Shown here piece by piece: positions 1 to 10,900 of a stretch of 60,891 bases of DNA. A program made the translations under genes and the position numbers. The notes under the pieces were generated by a model. That model was given only the letters and a program-made list of their open reading frames with translations, was not told where the DNA came from and ran no database searches. How positions within the stretch are numbered: the stretch's first letter is position 1; each line of letters starts with the position of its first letter. Source of the DNA: Fibrobacter sp. (GTDB lineage: Bacteria; Fibrobacterota; Fibrobacteria; Fibrobacterales; Fibrobacteraceae). The DNA is taken from NCBI GenBank assembly GCA_017965445.1, contig JAGCPZ010000026.1:1-60891 (forward strand), given 5' to 3'.

Positions 1-1249
<1,249 letters not shown>

Positions 1250-1291
1250 TATGTAAAAAAATTCCCTATACGGTGAACGGGAGCCTCGCCT

Positions 1292-3097
1292 TTAGGGTTT
1301 CTTCACACAGCGGACTGCCGCCTGACGATCCTTTTCTAATGCTGAAATCGTAAGATTAAACCTCAAGGATTCATCATAGCTCCTCGGATGGTGCCAAACA
1401 TTCGCCGTTACAGCAAGACTATCGTTCTTTTCCGTCGAACTCCACCAAGTATTAGACTCCCCCACATGAACCAACCTCAACTGAGAACCGTTTGCAGTCA
1501 CTCCAGCAAGTTGTTTAGACAACTCTTCCCATTCATCCTCAGTCGGGAGCTTCCAGCCATCGGGGCATTGAGCCTCCGCCCACGTAAACGTGGTATCCCG
1601 CCAGTCGTCAATCATCCAATAAATCCTGGCCGCCTTGCGGTACGCATAACGTTTACCGCTAACTTTATCTTCAAGCGAATCCGTAAAGATTTCCCACTTT
1701 TTAGATTTGCAGACATAGCCAAACAAATCGGTATCTTCAAGCGAACCTTCTTTTTCACTCGTGCATAACCCAACCATTCCTTCAACATCCAAGGCGTTAC
1801 GCCATTTACCGTAATCGCATACATACGAAAAAGGCGTTCTATCAGTCGTTTCAGTTATAAAATAGTCCGTACTTTCGCATTTAATCCCATAAGTATTCGC
1901 TTCAAGAATCGATGAAGAGAGCCAACGAATTCCCGTACGAGTTCGCGTATCCTCTTTACAAGTAAAATAACTACCAAAAGAAGTTTTCGCAACCTTACCC
2001 AAATTTTTATTATCGCATTTATCAAGGCCATATTCGGCCAGCCAAAATCCGTCAATCACACTTTCAAAATCAGGGAGTATCACATTAGACGCTATATTAC
2101 TCAAATCAAATCCTGTCGTATAGATACTTCTCCATTTCGTCATTGTCGAGCGAATCGATTGAATATCTGCAGGGATAATCACATCGCCCGACAAAATTGA
2201 CATATTCAAGTTGTAAGCAGCATCAGCAATCTTTTTTCTCGTAGAATCGCTATCCCATTTTCCGTCCTTTGCAAAATCTTCCGCAAAATCCTTGACAAAC
2301 GATTCAAAAAAGTTTCCGTGAAAAGGCGAGAAAATAGCAGTAATCCCCATCAATACTTTGTCTTCATCACGATTTTCTATATCCCGAATTCCGTAAACAC
2401 TCCATGATTCAGGATCATCAAAGTTTACATCTTTGCCATTTTCGTCTTTAACGGCAACATGGAAAGCGTCTAAAAGTTCGTTTCGGGCCTGGTTTTTCGC
2501 ATCCGCAAAGGAGAGTTTCTTGTTTTTGACAAGTTCACGAACACGTTCATATTCCAAAGTCGTAAAGAGATTGACGTTTACCGAATCGTGCACATCCAAG
2601 TCCGTCAGAGCATATAAAGTAAGTTCATTTTCAGAAAGTCGCCCAGATTTTGCCTCGAGATATTTTCCCGATACAGAAACGCGAACTACGTTCGATTTCA
2701 AAGAATCCGCCTTGACTGAATACCCGCCAAAGCCACCATCAACTATTCCCGCAAAAACCTGTTCCGTCGGTTCCAAAGTCGATTCATCCAACACGGTCAA
2801 TTTTACAACGGAACTGTCTGCATAAGGGCCATTTTGAGCCAGACCAAAAACTGTCATGGACTTGCCGATTTTCCCATAAACACTTTTCGAATCTTTGCTA
2901 CTGCTAGAAACACTACTGCTGGATTTGCCATTAGATTCCGCAGCACTCGACAAGCTACTGGAACTTATTTCGCTTTGCGTATTCGGACCAACGGCGTTAC
3001 TGTTATTATCGTCAGCACAAGACATCAGTAAAACCGGCGCCAAGAAAAAAATGCCCAAGTATCTAAGCACAGCGTCCATGCAACAAATCATTTTCAT
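1292..3097 (-). CDS. Ser-linker lipoprotein with C-terminal FISUMP-like domain
   Basis: A 601-residue predicted lipoprotein. The N-terminus has a hydrophobic segment ending in the lipobox LLMSC (Cys about residue 27), then a Ser-rich linker (about residues 43-70), typical of Fibrobacter exported proteins. The middle (about 75-350) has an all-beta start and a helical part I do not recognise. The last ~110 residues (CPDGWKLPTEDEWEEL, NTWWSSTEKND, AAVRCVKKP) match the pattern of the FISUMP domain, whose function is unknown. Eight or more Cys lie in the region 360-470 and could form disulfides. AAGGAG sits a good distance before the ATG at 3097. It is separated from pth by a terminator, so it is probably monocistronic. 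Likely outer-membrane or surface protein; role unknown. Confidence 0.85.
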   Translation of the reverse strand: MKMICCMDAVLRYLGIFFLAPVLLMSCADDNNSNAVGPNTQSEISSSSLSSAAESNGKSSSSVSSSSKDSKSVYGKIGKSMTVFGLAQNGPYADSSVVKLTVLDESTLEPTEQVFAGIVDGGFGGYSVKADSLKSNVVRVSVSGKYLEAKSGRLSENELTLYALTDLDVHDSVNVNLFTTLEYERVRELVKNKKLSFADAKNQARNELLDAFHVAVKDENGKDVNFDDPESWSVYGIRDIENRDEDKVLMGITAIFSPFHGNFFESFVKDFAEDFAKDGKWDSDSTRKKIADAAYNLNMSILSGDVIIPADIQSIRSTMTKWRSIYTTGFDLSNIASNVILPDFESVIDGFWLAEYGLDKCDNKNLGKVAKTSFGSYFTCKEDTRTRTGIRWLSSSILEANTYGIKCESTDYFITETTDRTPFSYVCDYGKWRNALDVEGMVGLCTSEKEGSLEDTDLFGYVCKSKKWEIFTDSLEDKVSGKRYAYRKAARIYWMIDDWRDTTFTWAEAQCPDGWKLPTEDEWEELSKQLAGVTANGSQLRLVHVGESNTWWSSTEKNDSLAVTANVWHHPRSYDESLRFNLTISALEKDRQAAVRCVKKP

Positions 3098-3137
3098 ATT
3101 ATCCGCTCCTTAACACTTGTTATCAATATATAATTCC

Positions 3138-3180
3138 AAAAAGAAAAAAGAACCCCGACAAGCGTTTTGCAAGTCAGGGT
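3138..3180 (-). terminator. Intrinsic terminator between pth and the FISUMP lipoprotein gene
   Basis: On the minus strand an imperfect GC-rich stem (ACCCTGACTTGC pairing with GCTTGTCGGGGT) is followed by TTCTTTTTTCTTTTT. It lies downstream of the pth stop and upstream of the lipoprotein start. Confidence 0.7.
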
Positions 3181-3230
3181 ATTAACGATTTTGTTGCATG
3201 CGTTGCATATAGCGGGGCTTCGCAGCAAAC

Positions 3231-3254
3231 AGTGGTTAGTGGCTAGTGGTTGGG
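3231..3254. repeat. Intergenic word repeat, GTGGTTAGTGG type
   Basis: Three near-copies of AGTGGTTAGTGGCTAGTGG directly downstream of the pth stop codon. A similar block lies downstream of ftsK at 7824-7852. Confidence 0.6.
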
Positions 3255-3261
3255 AAAAGAG

Positions 3262-3816
3262 TCATTTCCCGTTATAGCGCTCCATACACTTTTCAATGCC
3301 GAGTTTAAAATAACATTCCACTAATGCCGGAACCTTCGCGATGGCTTCGTCGAATTTCGGGCGGTCTTCCGGTGAGAACTTCGCCAACACCCAGTTGCTT
3401 AGGTCAAATTTCGGCGGGCACTTGCCCACACCAAAGCGGATTCGCGGGAATTTGTCGCCCACATGCTCGATGATATTGCGGAGTCCGTTCTGGCCACCAT
3501 GACTACCGTCCTTACGGCAACGGATACGCCCCACATCCAAATTAATATCGTCACTAAACACGAGCAAATGATCGACCTTGACCTTGTACCACGTCATCAA
3601 CGCCTGCACCGCCTCACCGGAGAGGTTCATGTACGTTTGCGGCTTGACGAGTAAGCATTCCTCGCCCGCGATGTTCACCTTCATGGTGAGCGCCTTGTGC
3701 TCGCTTTTCCAGTCCTTGCTAGGGTCAGCAAGCTTTTCGACCGCCATAAAACCGGCATTGTGGTGCGTGTTCGAATACTGCGTACCGGGATTTCCGAGAC
3801 CAACGATAAGATACAT
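3262..3816 (-). CDS. pth: Peptidyl-tRNA hydrolase
   Basis: Pth releases tRNA from peptidyl-tRNA that dropped off the ribosome, an essential recycling step. The 184 residues match the usual family length. The opening MYLIVGLGNPGTQYSNTHHN carries the substrate-binding Asn9 and the catalytic His19 (His20 in E. coli). Later KPQTYMNLSGEAV and SDDINLDVGRIRCRKDGSHG carry the conserved Asn and Asp (Asp93 in E. coli). It lies downstream of rplY, the usual neighbour, but here three exported-protein genes come in between. Confidence 0.96.
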   Translation of the reverse strand: MYLIVGLGNPGTQYSNTHHNAGFMAVEKLADPSKDWKSEHKALTMKVNIAGEECLLVKPQTYMNLSGEAVQALMTWYKVKVDHLLVFSDDINLDVGRIRCRKDGSHGGQNGLRNIIEHVGDKFPRIRFGVGKCPPKFDLSNWVLAKFSPEDRPKFDEAIAKVPALVECYFKLGIEKCMERYNGK

Positions 3817-3838
3817 GATAAAATCTCTACATCAAAAA

Positions 3839-3887
3839 GATTCCCGCTTCCTTCGACTGTCGCTCAGGACAGGCTCTAGCGGGAATG
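3839..3887. repeat. REP-like hairpin element
   Basis: ATTCCCGCT ... AGCGGGAAT form the arms; the loop contains CTTCGACTGTCGCTCAGGAC followed by AGGCT. It belongs to the same family as the elements at 18.64, 27.66-27.81 and 44.22 kb. It sits between the pth start and the thioredoxin-like gene stop. Confidence 0.65.
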
Positions 3888-3897
3888 AAATTTATAA

Positions 3898-4473
3898 CTA
3901 TTTCGCCCACAGGACCTGAGGCCAGTCAGAGCCTTCTTCGCCAAGCATAAAGAGCGGTTTTAGGCCCTTGTCCACTACAATCGTGCGCGGGAGGGTGATT
4001 TCTTCGCCTTCCCTTACAAGCCCAAAGCCTTCAGTGAGGCGCTTAAACGGATCGCTTATAATCTTAAACTTGGAAGCGTCCATTTTCTTAACCCAGTTCT
4101 TGACAAGTTCTTCGTCGCGTTCGCCGATGTTCACGAGCACAACCGACACCTTGTTCTTCTGAAGTTCTTCGACATTCTCGACAAGACGCTTGACACCTGC
4201 CCTGCAAGGGATGCACCACGTCGCAAAATAGACAAGCGCCGTACGTTCGTTGTTCATCGCCACCTTCGCCAAGTGCGAACGCGTAAACGGTAGCGGATTT
4301 TCAGCCACCTCACGAACCGCAAACCACGGAAGAGAATCGGAAATCGACTTGGGCAACTCCATCTTGTGCGATTTTTCCGCAACAGATGCTTGCGGAGTTC
4401 CGGCCAAGCAAAACTCCGACGACAAAAGCAGCACCGCGACAAAAATCAAAACACGAATCATTCGAGTCTCCAC
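3898..4473 (-). CDS. Exported TlpA-like thioredoxin-fold protein
   Basis: A 191-residue protein with an N-terminal signal (about 1-24, ending in a hydrophobic run then SEFCLAG). The thioredoxin-like domain has the active site ATWCIPCRAG (Cys87 and Cys90) and a cis-Pro segment (TLPRTIVVD). TlpA/ResA-type proteins are periplasmic reductants or oxidants that act on thiols of other exported proteins. The start overlaps the end of the upstream lipoprotein gene by 16 bases, so the two are translationally linked. Substrate unknown; the linked lipoprotein is Cys-containing and could be one (inference). Confidence 0.85.
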   Translation of the reverse strand: METRMIRVLIFVAVLLLSSEFCLAGTPQASVAEKSHKMELPKSISDSLPWFAVREVAENPLPFTRSHLAKVAMNNERTALVYFATWCIPCRAGVKRLVENVEELQKNKVSVVLVNIGERDEELVKNWVKKMDASKFKIISDPFKRLTEGFGLVREGEEITLPRTIVVDKGLKPLFMLGEEGSDWPQVLWAK

Positions 4474-5603
4474 TTATCCAGTTCGACGGCCCATTCATTG
4501 AACCAGTCGCCCTTGGAAATATTTTCATTCAAACGTTCCTTCGCCTCGTTTACATCGTAGCGACCGCTTCCCTTAACCTTCGCACGAACACTAAAGTAGG
4601 ATTCGCCATCGCAGTTCGAACCGTCCAGGTTCAAAGTTGTCGTACAAGCAATGCCAAGACTACCTTCAGAACAGGACTCTGGGGAGACATCCAGCTTCAG
4701 CAAAAGCCCGTTGTTCGAGCAATCCGCAACACGCACAGGGTACTTCGCAGAAATCCGTTCAAACACGGCCCTTCGCTGCGGCATGACAGACATATCGGAT
4801 TCGTCCACCTTGTAATAGAAAGCATACTGCGAACGGAATTCGTTATACTTTTGCTGTTCGGATTCAAAATCCGCTTTCACCTTATTTTCGAACCGGACAT
4901 TAAGACCTTCGAGAAGGGTTCCTATCGAAAGGGTGCGCGAATACATTTCACTGGCCGCCTTGAAAGCGTTATTCCGGATTACAGGATGCTTCTGTTCTTC
5001 AAAAATCTTAAGGGCAAGTTTTATCGAGTCCTGCAAAAGGGCCGATTCCCTAATGAACGGTTTTGCGGCATCGGACTTTGTCATGCATGCGACCACGCCA
5101 TACTTACCGCCCTGCGCCAACGTGGCTATAGACCTTGCATCCTGAGCATTCTGCAACTGCGTAATCACTTGCGTATTCGTTTCGAACGAAGACTGGAGAG
5201 TTTCGTTCCCGGCCGCATCGACATTGGACTTTCGCGTTTCTTCAGTCTTTGCGATGACAACGGACTGGATTTTCGCAGCAATATCCTTTTGCGCAATCGT
5301 CACTGCGGAACTGGCATTGTCGGCGATTCCCTGACCGCGCAAGTCATCCGCATTCGGGCACGCATGGGCCTGTAGCATTTCCGATAGAGATACAGACGAT
5401 TCCACAGTTTGCAACTGTAGCGACTGTTGCGACTGGTTCTCAGACGAGGCCTGTACGTTCTTCCCTTCAAGTTCGCTATACGCCTTTGACGAATTCGCAC
5501 GGATTTCGTCAGCATTGGCATTTCGCTTAGCAGCAGAATCAGTACCGGCACAACCTAAAAGAGAAACAAGGCAACCACAATATAAAAGTTTAAATGTATT
5601 CAT
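4458..5603 (-). CDS. Lipoprotein resembling the LPP20 type
   Basis: A 381-residue predicted lipoprotein with lipobox SLLGC (Cys18). After the acylated Cys comes a charged stretch NADEIRANSSKAYSELEGK. The segment GQGIADNASSAVTIAQKDIA with following coiled-coil helix resembles the LPP20/lipoprotein signature in which an alanine-rich helix of oligomerising type follows the exported N-terminus. The C-terminal half has four or more Cys (VADCSNNG, ESCSEGSLGIACT, NCDGES). The neighbouring 49-residue lipoprotein shares its post-lipobox motif, suggesting a duplicated N-terminal module. It is followed by an overlapping thioredoxin-fold gene. Function unknown; the LPP20 link is a weak family assignment from pattern. 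Confidence 0.65.
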   Translation of the reverse strand: MNTFKLLYCGCLVSLLGCAGTDSAAKRNANADEIRANSSKAYSELEGKNVQASSENQSQQSLQLQTVESSVSLSEMLQAHACPNADDLRGQGIADNASSAVTIAQKDIAAKIQSVVIAKTEETRKSNVDAAGNETLQSSFETNTQVITQLQNAQDARSIATLAQGGKYGVVACMTKSDAAKPFIRESALLQDSIKLALKIFEEQKHPVIRNNAFKAASEMYSRTLSIGTLLEGLNVRFENKVKADFESEQQKYNEFRSQYAFYYKVDESDMSVMPQRRAVFERISAKYPVRVADCSNNGLLLKLDVSPESCSEGSLGIACTTTLNLDGSNCDGESYFSVRAKVKGSGRYDVNEAKERLNENISKGDWFNEWAVELDKWRLE

Positions 5604-5644
5604 GGTCCAAATATAGCTTTATTGCCGAGCTTGCTCGACAAACG

Positions 5645-5794
5645 TTATTGCCCCGCATCAAGTTCGCTATACGCCTTCTGAGCCCTAGCACGGACGTCAT
5701 CGGCATTGCTATCCTTTTGCTTGACAGGTTCGCTACTGGCACACCCCAAAAGGGCGATGAAATAAAGGCAAGATAAAAGTTTGATGATATTCAT
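5645..5794 (-). CDS. Small lipoprotein, 49 residues
   Basis: I chose the ATG at 5792-5794 (MNIIKLLSCLYFIALLGCAS), which gives a standard lipobox ALLGC; an upstream in-frame start would add 12 residues with no signal function. The mature part is only about 30 residues and contains NADDVRARAQKAYSELDAGQ, nearly the same as the post-lipobox motif of the next gene (NADEIRANSSKAYSELEGK). It may be a truncated paralogue or a small helical lipoprotein in its own right. It sits 41 bases upstream of its larger relative in the same direction. Confidence 0.65.
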   Translation of the reverse strand: MNIIKLLSCLYFIALLGCASSEPVKQKDSNADDVRARAQKAYSELDAGQ

Positions 5795-5837
5795 AATCTG
5801 AATATAGTTTTTTTGGGGGAAATAAACCACAAATAAC

Positions 5838-5873
5838 TAAAAAAGACCCGTCCCACAGTAAAAGGGACAGGTC
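5838..5873 (-). terminator. Intrinsic terminator after rplY
   Basis: On the minus strand GACCTGTCCC and GGGACGGGTC form a ten-pair stem with one G-T pair, followed by TTTTTTAG. Clear factor-independent terminator for the rplY transcript. Confidence 0.88.
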
Positions 5874-5903
5874 TCAAATTCGCATTTCAGCTTGGAGCCA
5901 AAA

Positions 5904-6539
5904 TTACTTGGCTTCGGCAGCCGGAGCAGCAGCGGCAGCAGCCGGAGCAGCAGCAGCAGCGTCAGCAGCAGTATCCTTCTTCTTGGACTTAGAAGAAATC
6001 GAGAAGATAACGGTACGCGGGCCAGAAGCGAGCGTAACGCCTTCCGGAAGCTTGAAGTCCTTGGCGTAGAAGGTCACGTTGGTTTCGAAGTTGGAGATAT
6101 CCAATTCGAGAACAGCCGGGATGCAGGCAGGCTTGGCTGCGAGCATGAGGTAACGAGCTTCCTGAGCGAACACGCCACCCTGGGTCTTAACACCAATCGG
6201 GAGACCGGAAAGCTTGACCGGAACACGGACCTTGACGAAATCGTCTTCGGCGATCTTGATGAAGTCAACGTGTGTGATCTTCTGAGTGATAGCGTCCTTC
6301 TGGACACTATAGACGAGAGCCGGATTGCCAGCCTTGCCGTCAATTTCGAGGTCAAGAAGCGTATAACGCTTGCCCGGAGCGAGAACCTTGCGGAGGTCGA
6401 TTTCGCTTACGCTGAGGTTCTGAGCTTCGATACCCTTACCATAATAGACGGCCGGAATCTGACCAGCCTTACGCAAACGGGCGTTAGCGCGGTTTGCACC
6501 TAGCACTCTCGAGGTAACTTTGAGCGTTGTGAGTTCCAT
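5904..6539 (-). CDS. rplY: Ribosomal protein bL25, long CTC form
   Basis: bL25 binds 5S rRNA in the large subunit. The 211 residues correspond to the long (CTC) form: the N-terminal L25 beta-barrel (MELTTLKVTSRVLGANRANA, IPAVYYGKG) is followed by the TL5 C-terminal domain (about 95-185) and an Ala/Pro-rich tail ending EAK. GGAG precedes the ATG at a suitable distance. It lies just downstream of tRNA-Gln and ispE, as in many Gram-negative genomes, and has its own terminator. Confidence 0.95.
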   Translation of the reverse strand: MELTTLKVTSRVLGANRANARLRKAGQIPAVYYGKGIEAQNLSVSEIDLRKVLAPGKRYTLLDLEIDGKAGNPALVYSVQKDAITQKITHVDFIKIAEDDFVKVRVPVKLSGLPIGVKTQGGVFAQEARYLMLAAKPACIPAVLELDISNFETNVTFYAKDFKLPEGVTLASGPRTVIFSISSKSKKKDTAADAAAAAPAAAAAAPAAEAK

Positions 6540-6568
6540 TGTATATCTCCATTAGATAAAAAAATTCA

Positions 6569-6640
6569 TTGGGGTAGCAGGATTCGAACCTACGAATAAC
6601 GGAATCAAAATCCGTTGTCTTACCACTTGACGATACCCCA
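6569..6640 (-). tRNA. tRNA-Gln(TTG)
   Basis: Minus-strand cloverleaf: acceptor stem TGGGGTA with TACCCCA, D arm, anticodon loop TTTTGAT (anticodon TTG), and T arm GTAGGTTCGAATCCTGC. Discriminator base A and no encoded CCA, so CCA must be added after transcription. Confidence 0.95.
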
Positions 6641-6719
6641 ATGGTGCGACAAAGATAGTAAAAAAGTGTGGATTTTCAAAGACAAAGTGGGAAAAATTGC
6701 AAAAAAATTGCTGGCAGTG

Positions 6720-6902
6720 AGCTAGTAGTGAGCCATCGGCCCGCTTCGCTATCAGCCATGAGTTTTATAGTCGCGACTTCGTCGCCATATAATATGCACA
6801 CAGCTCAAGGCTCACCACTCATACCTCACAGCTCATTGCTCATTGCTCAAGGCCGATCACTCATCGCTCACAGCTCAAGGCTGACCTCTCATCGCTCACA
6901 CC
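6720..6902. repeat. Intergenic word repeat, GCTCA type, about 180 bp
   Basis: This gap has no gene. It is built of varied words such as CACAGCTCATTGCTCATTGC, AAGGC, CTCATCGCTCA and CTCACCACTCA, with a short GCTTCGCTAT insert. It runs right up to the ispE stop codon. Related blocks lie at 19.58-19.71 and 49.73-49.86 kb. Confidence 0.75.
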
Positions 6903-7814
6903 TCATCGATGCCAGAATTTTGTCACGGCCTGGTAACGGGAAATCGGCTTCAGGGCGACAGCAGCCTTTTCGGCAAGCTCCCGAGTCTCGAAAATTCCGA
7001 AAACAGAGGCCCCCGAACCGGACATCAGGGCGACCTTAGCCCCCAGTTCAAGGAATTTCTGCTTCATCTCGGCGACAAGCGGGTGTGTCGGGAACACGGA
7101 AATTTCGAATGCGTTGAAGCAAGTTTCGGGATTGAGAACTAATTCAAACAAGTCTTCATGGTGCGGCGTTTCTGTGGCAGGTTCCCCACACAAGCAAACC
7201 TGTACCTGAGAATTCCACGCAGCCTTGTACTGCTCCCAGCGGTCCGGCCCTGACTTCGGGACTCCCGCATAGGCATCCTTCGTCGGAACAGAATCAAGCG
7301 GAGTTGCAATGAGGAGCGTTTCATCGTCAGGGAGTTCAAGCGGTTCTACGAATGTCAAGCGCTCGCCAATGCCTTCGGCAAAGGCGGTCCCCCCACGAAC
7401 AAGGAATGGCACGTCCGCACCGAGACGGGCACCGATGGATTCCAGCGTTTCGAACGGGAGGTTCAAGTTCCACAGGCGGTTTAGCAAACGGAGCGTCGCC
7501 GCGGCATCGGCACTGCCACCACCAAGCCCCGCCCCCAGCGGCATCACCTTCGTCAAATGGATATCGGCACCGAGAGCGCAATTGGCATATTCCTTGAGGG
7601 CCTTCGCCGCCTTGAACACGAGGTCCGATTCCAGCGGGTAGTTCTGCGGTTCGTTGTACGTCAAATGGATTTCACCATCGTCGCGAAGCGTCGCTTCAAT
7701 AGTATCGCCCGCATCGACGGTCTGGAAAACGGTACCCAAATCGTGGTAACCATCTTCACGTTTACGGATTACATCAAGAAACAAATTGATTTTAGCTGGA
7801 GCGTATTCGTGCAT
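6903..7814 (-). CDS. ispE: 4-diphosphocytidyl-2-C-methyl-D-erythritol kinase
   Basis: IspE phosphorylates CDP-methylerythritol in the non-mevalonate isoprenoid pathway. The 303 residues show the GHMP kinase pattern: N-terminal YAPAKINLFLDVIRKREDGY with the catalytic Lys, the ATP loop PLGAGLGGGSADAAATLRLL (about residues 92-111) and the C-terminal glycine-rich motif SGSGASVFGIF. An Asp in GADVPFLV is the catalytic base of the family. A stretch around 190-215 with extra Cys is longer than in E. coli. Gene order ispE / tRNA-Gln / rplY follows the conserved cluster. Confidence 0.95.
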   Translation of the reverse strand: MHEYAPAKINLFLDVIRKREDGYHDLGTVFQTVDAGDTIEATLRDDGEIHLTYNEPQNYPLESDLVFKAAKALKEYANCALGADIHLTKVMPLGAGLGGGSADAAATLRLLNRLWNLNLPFETLESIGARLGADVPFLVRGGTAFAEGIGERLTFVEPLELPDDETLLIATPLDSVPTKDAYAGVPKSGPDRWEQYKAAWNSQVQVCLCGEPATETPHHEDLFELVLNPETCFNAFEISVFPTHPLVAEMKQKFLELGAKVALMSGSGASVFGIFETRELAEKAAVALKPISRYQAVTKFWHR

Positions 7815-7823
7815 AGCAGTAAA

Positions 7824-7852
7824 CAGTAGTTAGTGATTAGTGGTTGGTAAAC
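7824..7852. repeat. Intergenic word repeat, AGTAGTTAGTG type
   Basis: Short block of AGTAGTTAGTGATTAGTGG between the ftsK stop and the ispE start. Same word family as 3231-3254. Confidence 0.55.
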
Positions 7853-7904
7853 ATGAGCGATTTCATAGCCCAAAGCGAGTGCAACGAGCGCGCCCACACC
7901 TAAT

Positions 7905-10900
7905 TCATCCGAATCTCCCGGAGCGTTCAAGTTGCATCAGTTGGTCCATGTCAACAAGCATGGCGCGCGGTTTGGAGTTGCCCTTGCTGGGGCCGCACAC
8001 GCCAAGGCCGTAAAGCTGATCGACAATCTTCCCTGCTCGGCTGTAACCCACGCTAAAGTGGCGCTGCACCGCCGATGTCGAAAGCCCGTTCACGCTAATT
8101 GCCCATTGCGCGACTTCAAACAAAAGCTTGTCCAACTTTTCGTTTTTCATCGAAGCGCCGCCTTCGTCGTCGCCATCTTCGCCGCCCGAAACATCGAACG
8201 ATTCCACCTGCGGGTAGAACACATTCTGATCGCTGCACGCATCGGCCAAACGTTCGGCTTCTTCGTCACTGAGGAAAGCTCCGTGCACGCGCACCGGGTC
8301 GGGGTCGTTCACGGCCTTGTAAAGCATGTCGCCACGGCCAAGGAGTTTTTCGGCACCGGCATGGTCCATCACCGTGCGGGCGTCAATCTGCGATGCGACC
8401 TTGAAGCTGATACGCGTTGGCAAGTTCGCCTTGATAATACCCGTAATGACCTTCACGGAAGGGCGCTGCGTGGCAAGCACCAAGTGGATGCCTACGGCAC
8501 GCGCCTTAGCCGCCAAGCGGGCCACCGACTTTTCGATTTCCTTGCCGGCAACCATCATGAGGTCCGCCATTTCGTCGATAATCACGACGATGAACGCCAT
8601 GCGGTGGCCACGGTCTTCTTCAGGAACATCATCCGGCAATTCGCCCGCCTCGAACTTTGCATTAAAGCCGCCGATATTACGCACTTTCGCAGACGCCAAG
8701 ACTTCCGTACGACGGTCCATCTCGTAGCAAAGCCACTGGAGAGCCTGGATGGCGATTTCGGGCTTCGTGATGACCGGCGCCAAAAGGTGCGGAATATTCT
8801 CGTACATCTTGAGTTCCACCGCCTTCGGGTCCACAAGAATCATGCGGAGTTCATCCGGAGTCTTGCTCAAAAGCATACTCGCCATGAGAGCGTTAATGCA
8901 GACAGACTTACCGGAACCCGTCTGACCGGCAATCAACAAATGCGGGGCCTTCGCCAAATCCATCGTAAACGATTCGCCCGTAATGTCCTTGCCCAGCGCT
9001 ACGATAATCTTGTCAGGCGCAGGTTTGAATTTTTCACTCATGAACACATCACGGCAATAAACCGTCTGGAACTTGCGATTCGGGATTTCGACGCCTACCG
9101 CCGCCTTGCCAGGAATCGGCGCTAGAATACGTACAGACGAAACCCTCAACGGAAGAGCCAAGTCTTCTTGCAACGCAGAGAAACGGCTCACCTTCATACC
9201 CGGGCCCGGCTCCACTTCAAAGCGCGTAATCATCGGGCCCGTTTCGCAACCGACCACGCGACCCTTCACCTTGAAGTTCTCGAGTTTTTCTTCGAGCATC
9301 TTGCCGATAGCGTTCAGCTCCTCTTCGGTGTAGTCCGCCGTCTGCGCTTCGTGCGTATCGAGAATCTTTGCAATTTCAGGAATCTTGTATTCATCGTAAG
9401 ATGCCGTCGGATCCGGCTGCGGAATCATCGCCGACGACACGTTATGGGAGCCACCTCTGCGCGGAGTCGGAACTGGATCATCCAACACAGGATCCTCGCC
9501 CACTTCGTCCGCAGTCACGACAACCGGAGCAAAAGTCTCGTCGTCTTCAACAGCAGGATCTCCAGGAAAATCTTCCACGTAAGCGCCATCGCCGCCCAAC
9601 AAATCTTCGGCATGAATCGCCGCGCGATCTTCGACAGAATCCGAAAGCGTCGCATCGCGAACCGCCTTAGAATTCTTTGTCGATTTTGCAGGAGCCACCA
9701 TCGTCGCTGCATCTTTTCCGACAACAGTTCTCTCCGCAGTACGGCGCGGTTTTTCAATGTCATTAGCCGGTTCCACAGAATCAGCACCGGCAGCACGGCG
9801 AACATCGCCCCTCACCTGCATTCGACCATTACGGCCCTTTTCCCAGTCAATCAAGTCGCGTGCACGGCGAAGAGCGGCAATGCGTTCCTTAATTTCCACA
9901 ATTTCGAGCGCATTCATGCGATGTTCATTCAATCGCAATTCTTCTTCCAAACGACGAATTTCCGGATCTTCCGTAAATGTCGCGTTATCTACAACGCCAT
10001 TGTCCATCGCCACGGTCTGCATATTGCGCGACTCCGGCGCAGATTTGATAGCAGCTGCATTCGAAACTTGCGTCTGCATTTCCGAGCGGTTCACGTCCAA
10101 GTCATCCGTCAGCCAGTTGTGGCGACCGTTAAACGGTTCCACCTTCCCGCGACGGCGCATTTTTACATCGTCCGGGACAAACATCAGCGTTTCATCTTCC
10201 ATCACGACACCACGGCGCAAAGGCTTTTTCTCGGCCTCTTTCTTTTCGCCCATGGAAGGGAGTTCAAACGTTTCTATTTCAACAGGAGCCAGGGAGCGGC
10301 GCTGTCCAAAAACACCCCTCACATAGCGCATCGTCTGTGCGATAAACCGGAAATGCCTCGGGCGCATGCCGAACGAAAGCACGAGAATCAACACGAAAGC
10401 GAGCAACAGTAAAATCAGGGGCGCCACATACGAGACACGCCCAAACAGGGGAATCGCGAGATTCTGCAAAAAGAACTGCCCAAGCACGCCGCCATTCATC
10501 GTAATCGCTTCCTTCGTCACATGCGTAACGTCAAAATTCTTGAGCGACATGAGGAACGACAAATCTACGGTCAAAAGCGAGGTACCAATCGCAAAACGCA
10601 ATAACTTAGGCCTAAGCGAGGCTATCGCAATGAAAAGTCCCCAAAGAATCAACGAGGCCGTAAACAAGACAACAGCCACACGCCCGAACAGGAATGTCAT
10701 GAAGTTCGGATAAGCACCGCCGAAATAAAGGCCGAGCCAATTCTTTTCACCCCCGACCGAAATAGTGATACATCCCAGCAGCAGGACGATACCGGCCAGC
10801 AACACCAAATACCCCACCATCATCGTTATAAAATACGAATCCGGTTGTGAAGTTTCCTTCTTCTGTTCAACTTTGGACTTTGATGATTTCTTTACTGTTT

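Noticed and set aside
4386..5375. 329-codon plus-strand frame opposite the LPP20-like lipoprotein
   Set aside because: The minus strand has a lipobox, a start with context and a paralogue; the plus frame is His/Arg-rich without a ribosome site.
9168..10412. 414-codon plus-strand frame inside ftsK
   Set aside because: Antisense shadow of the FtsK linker region.
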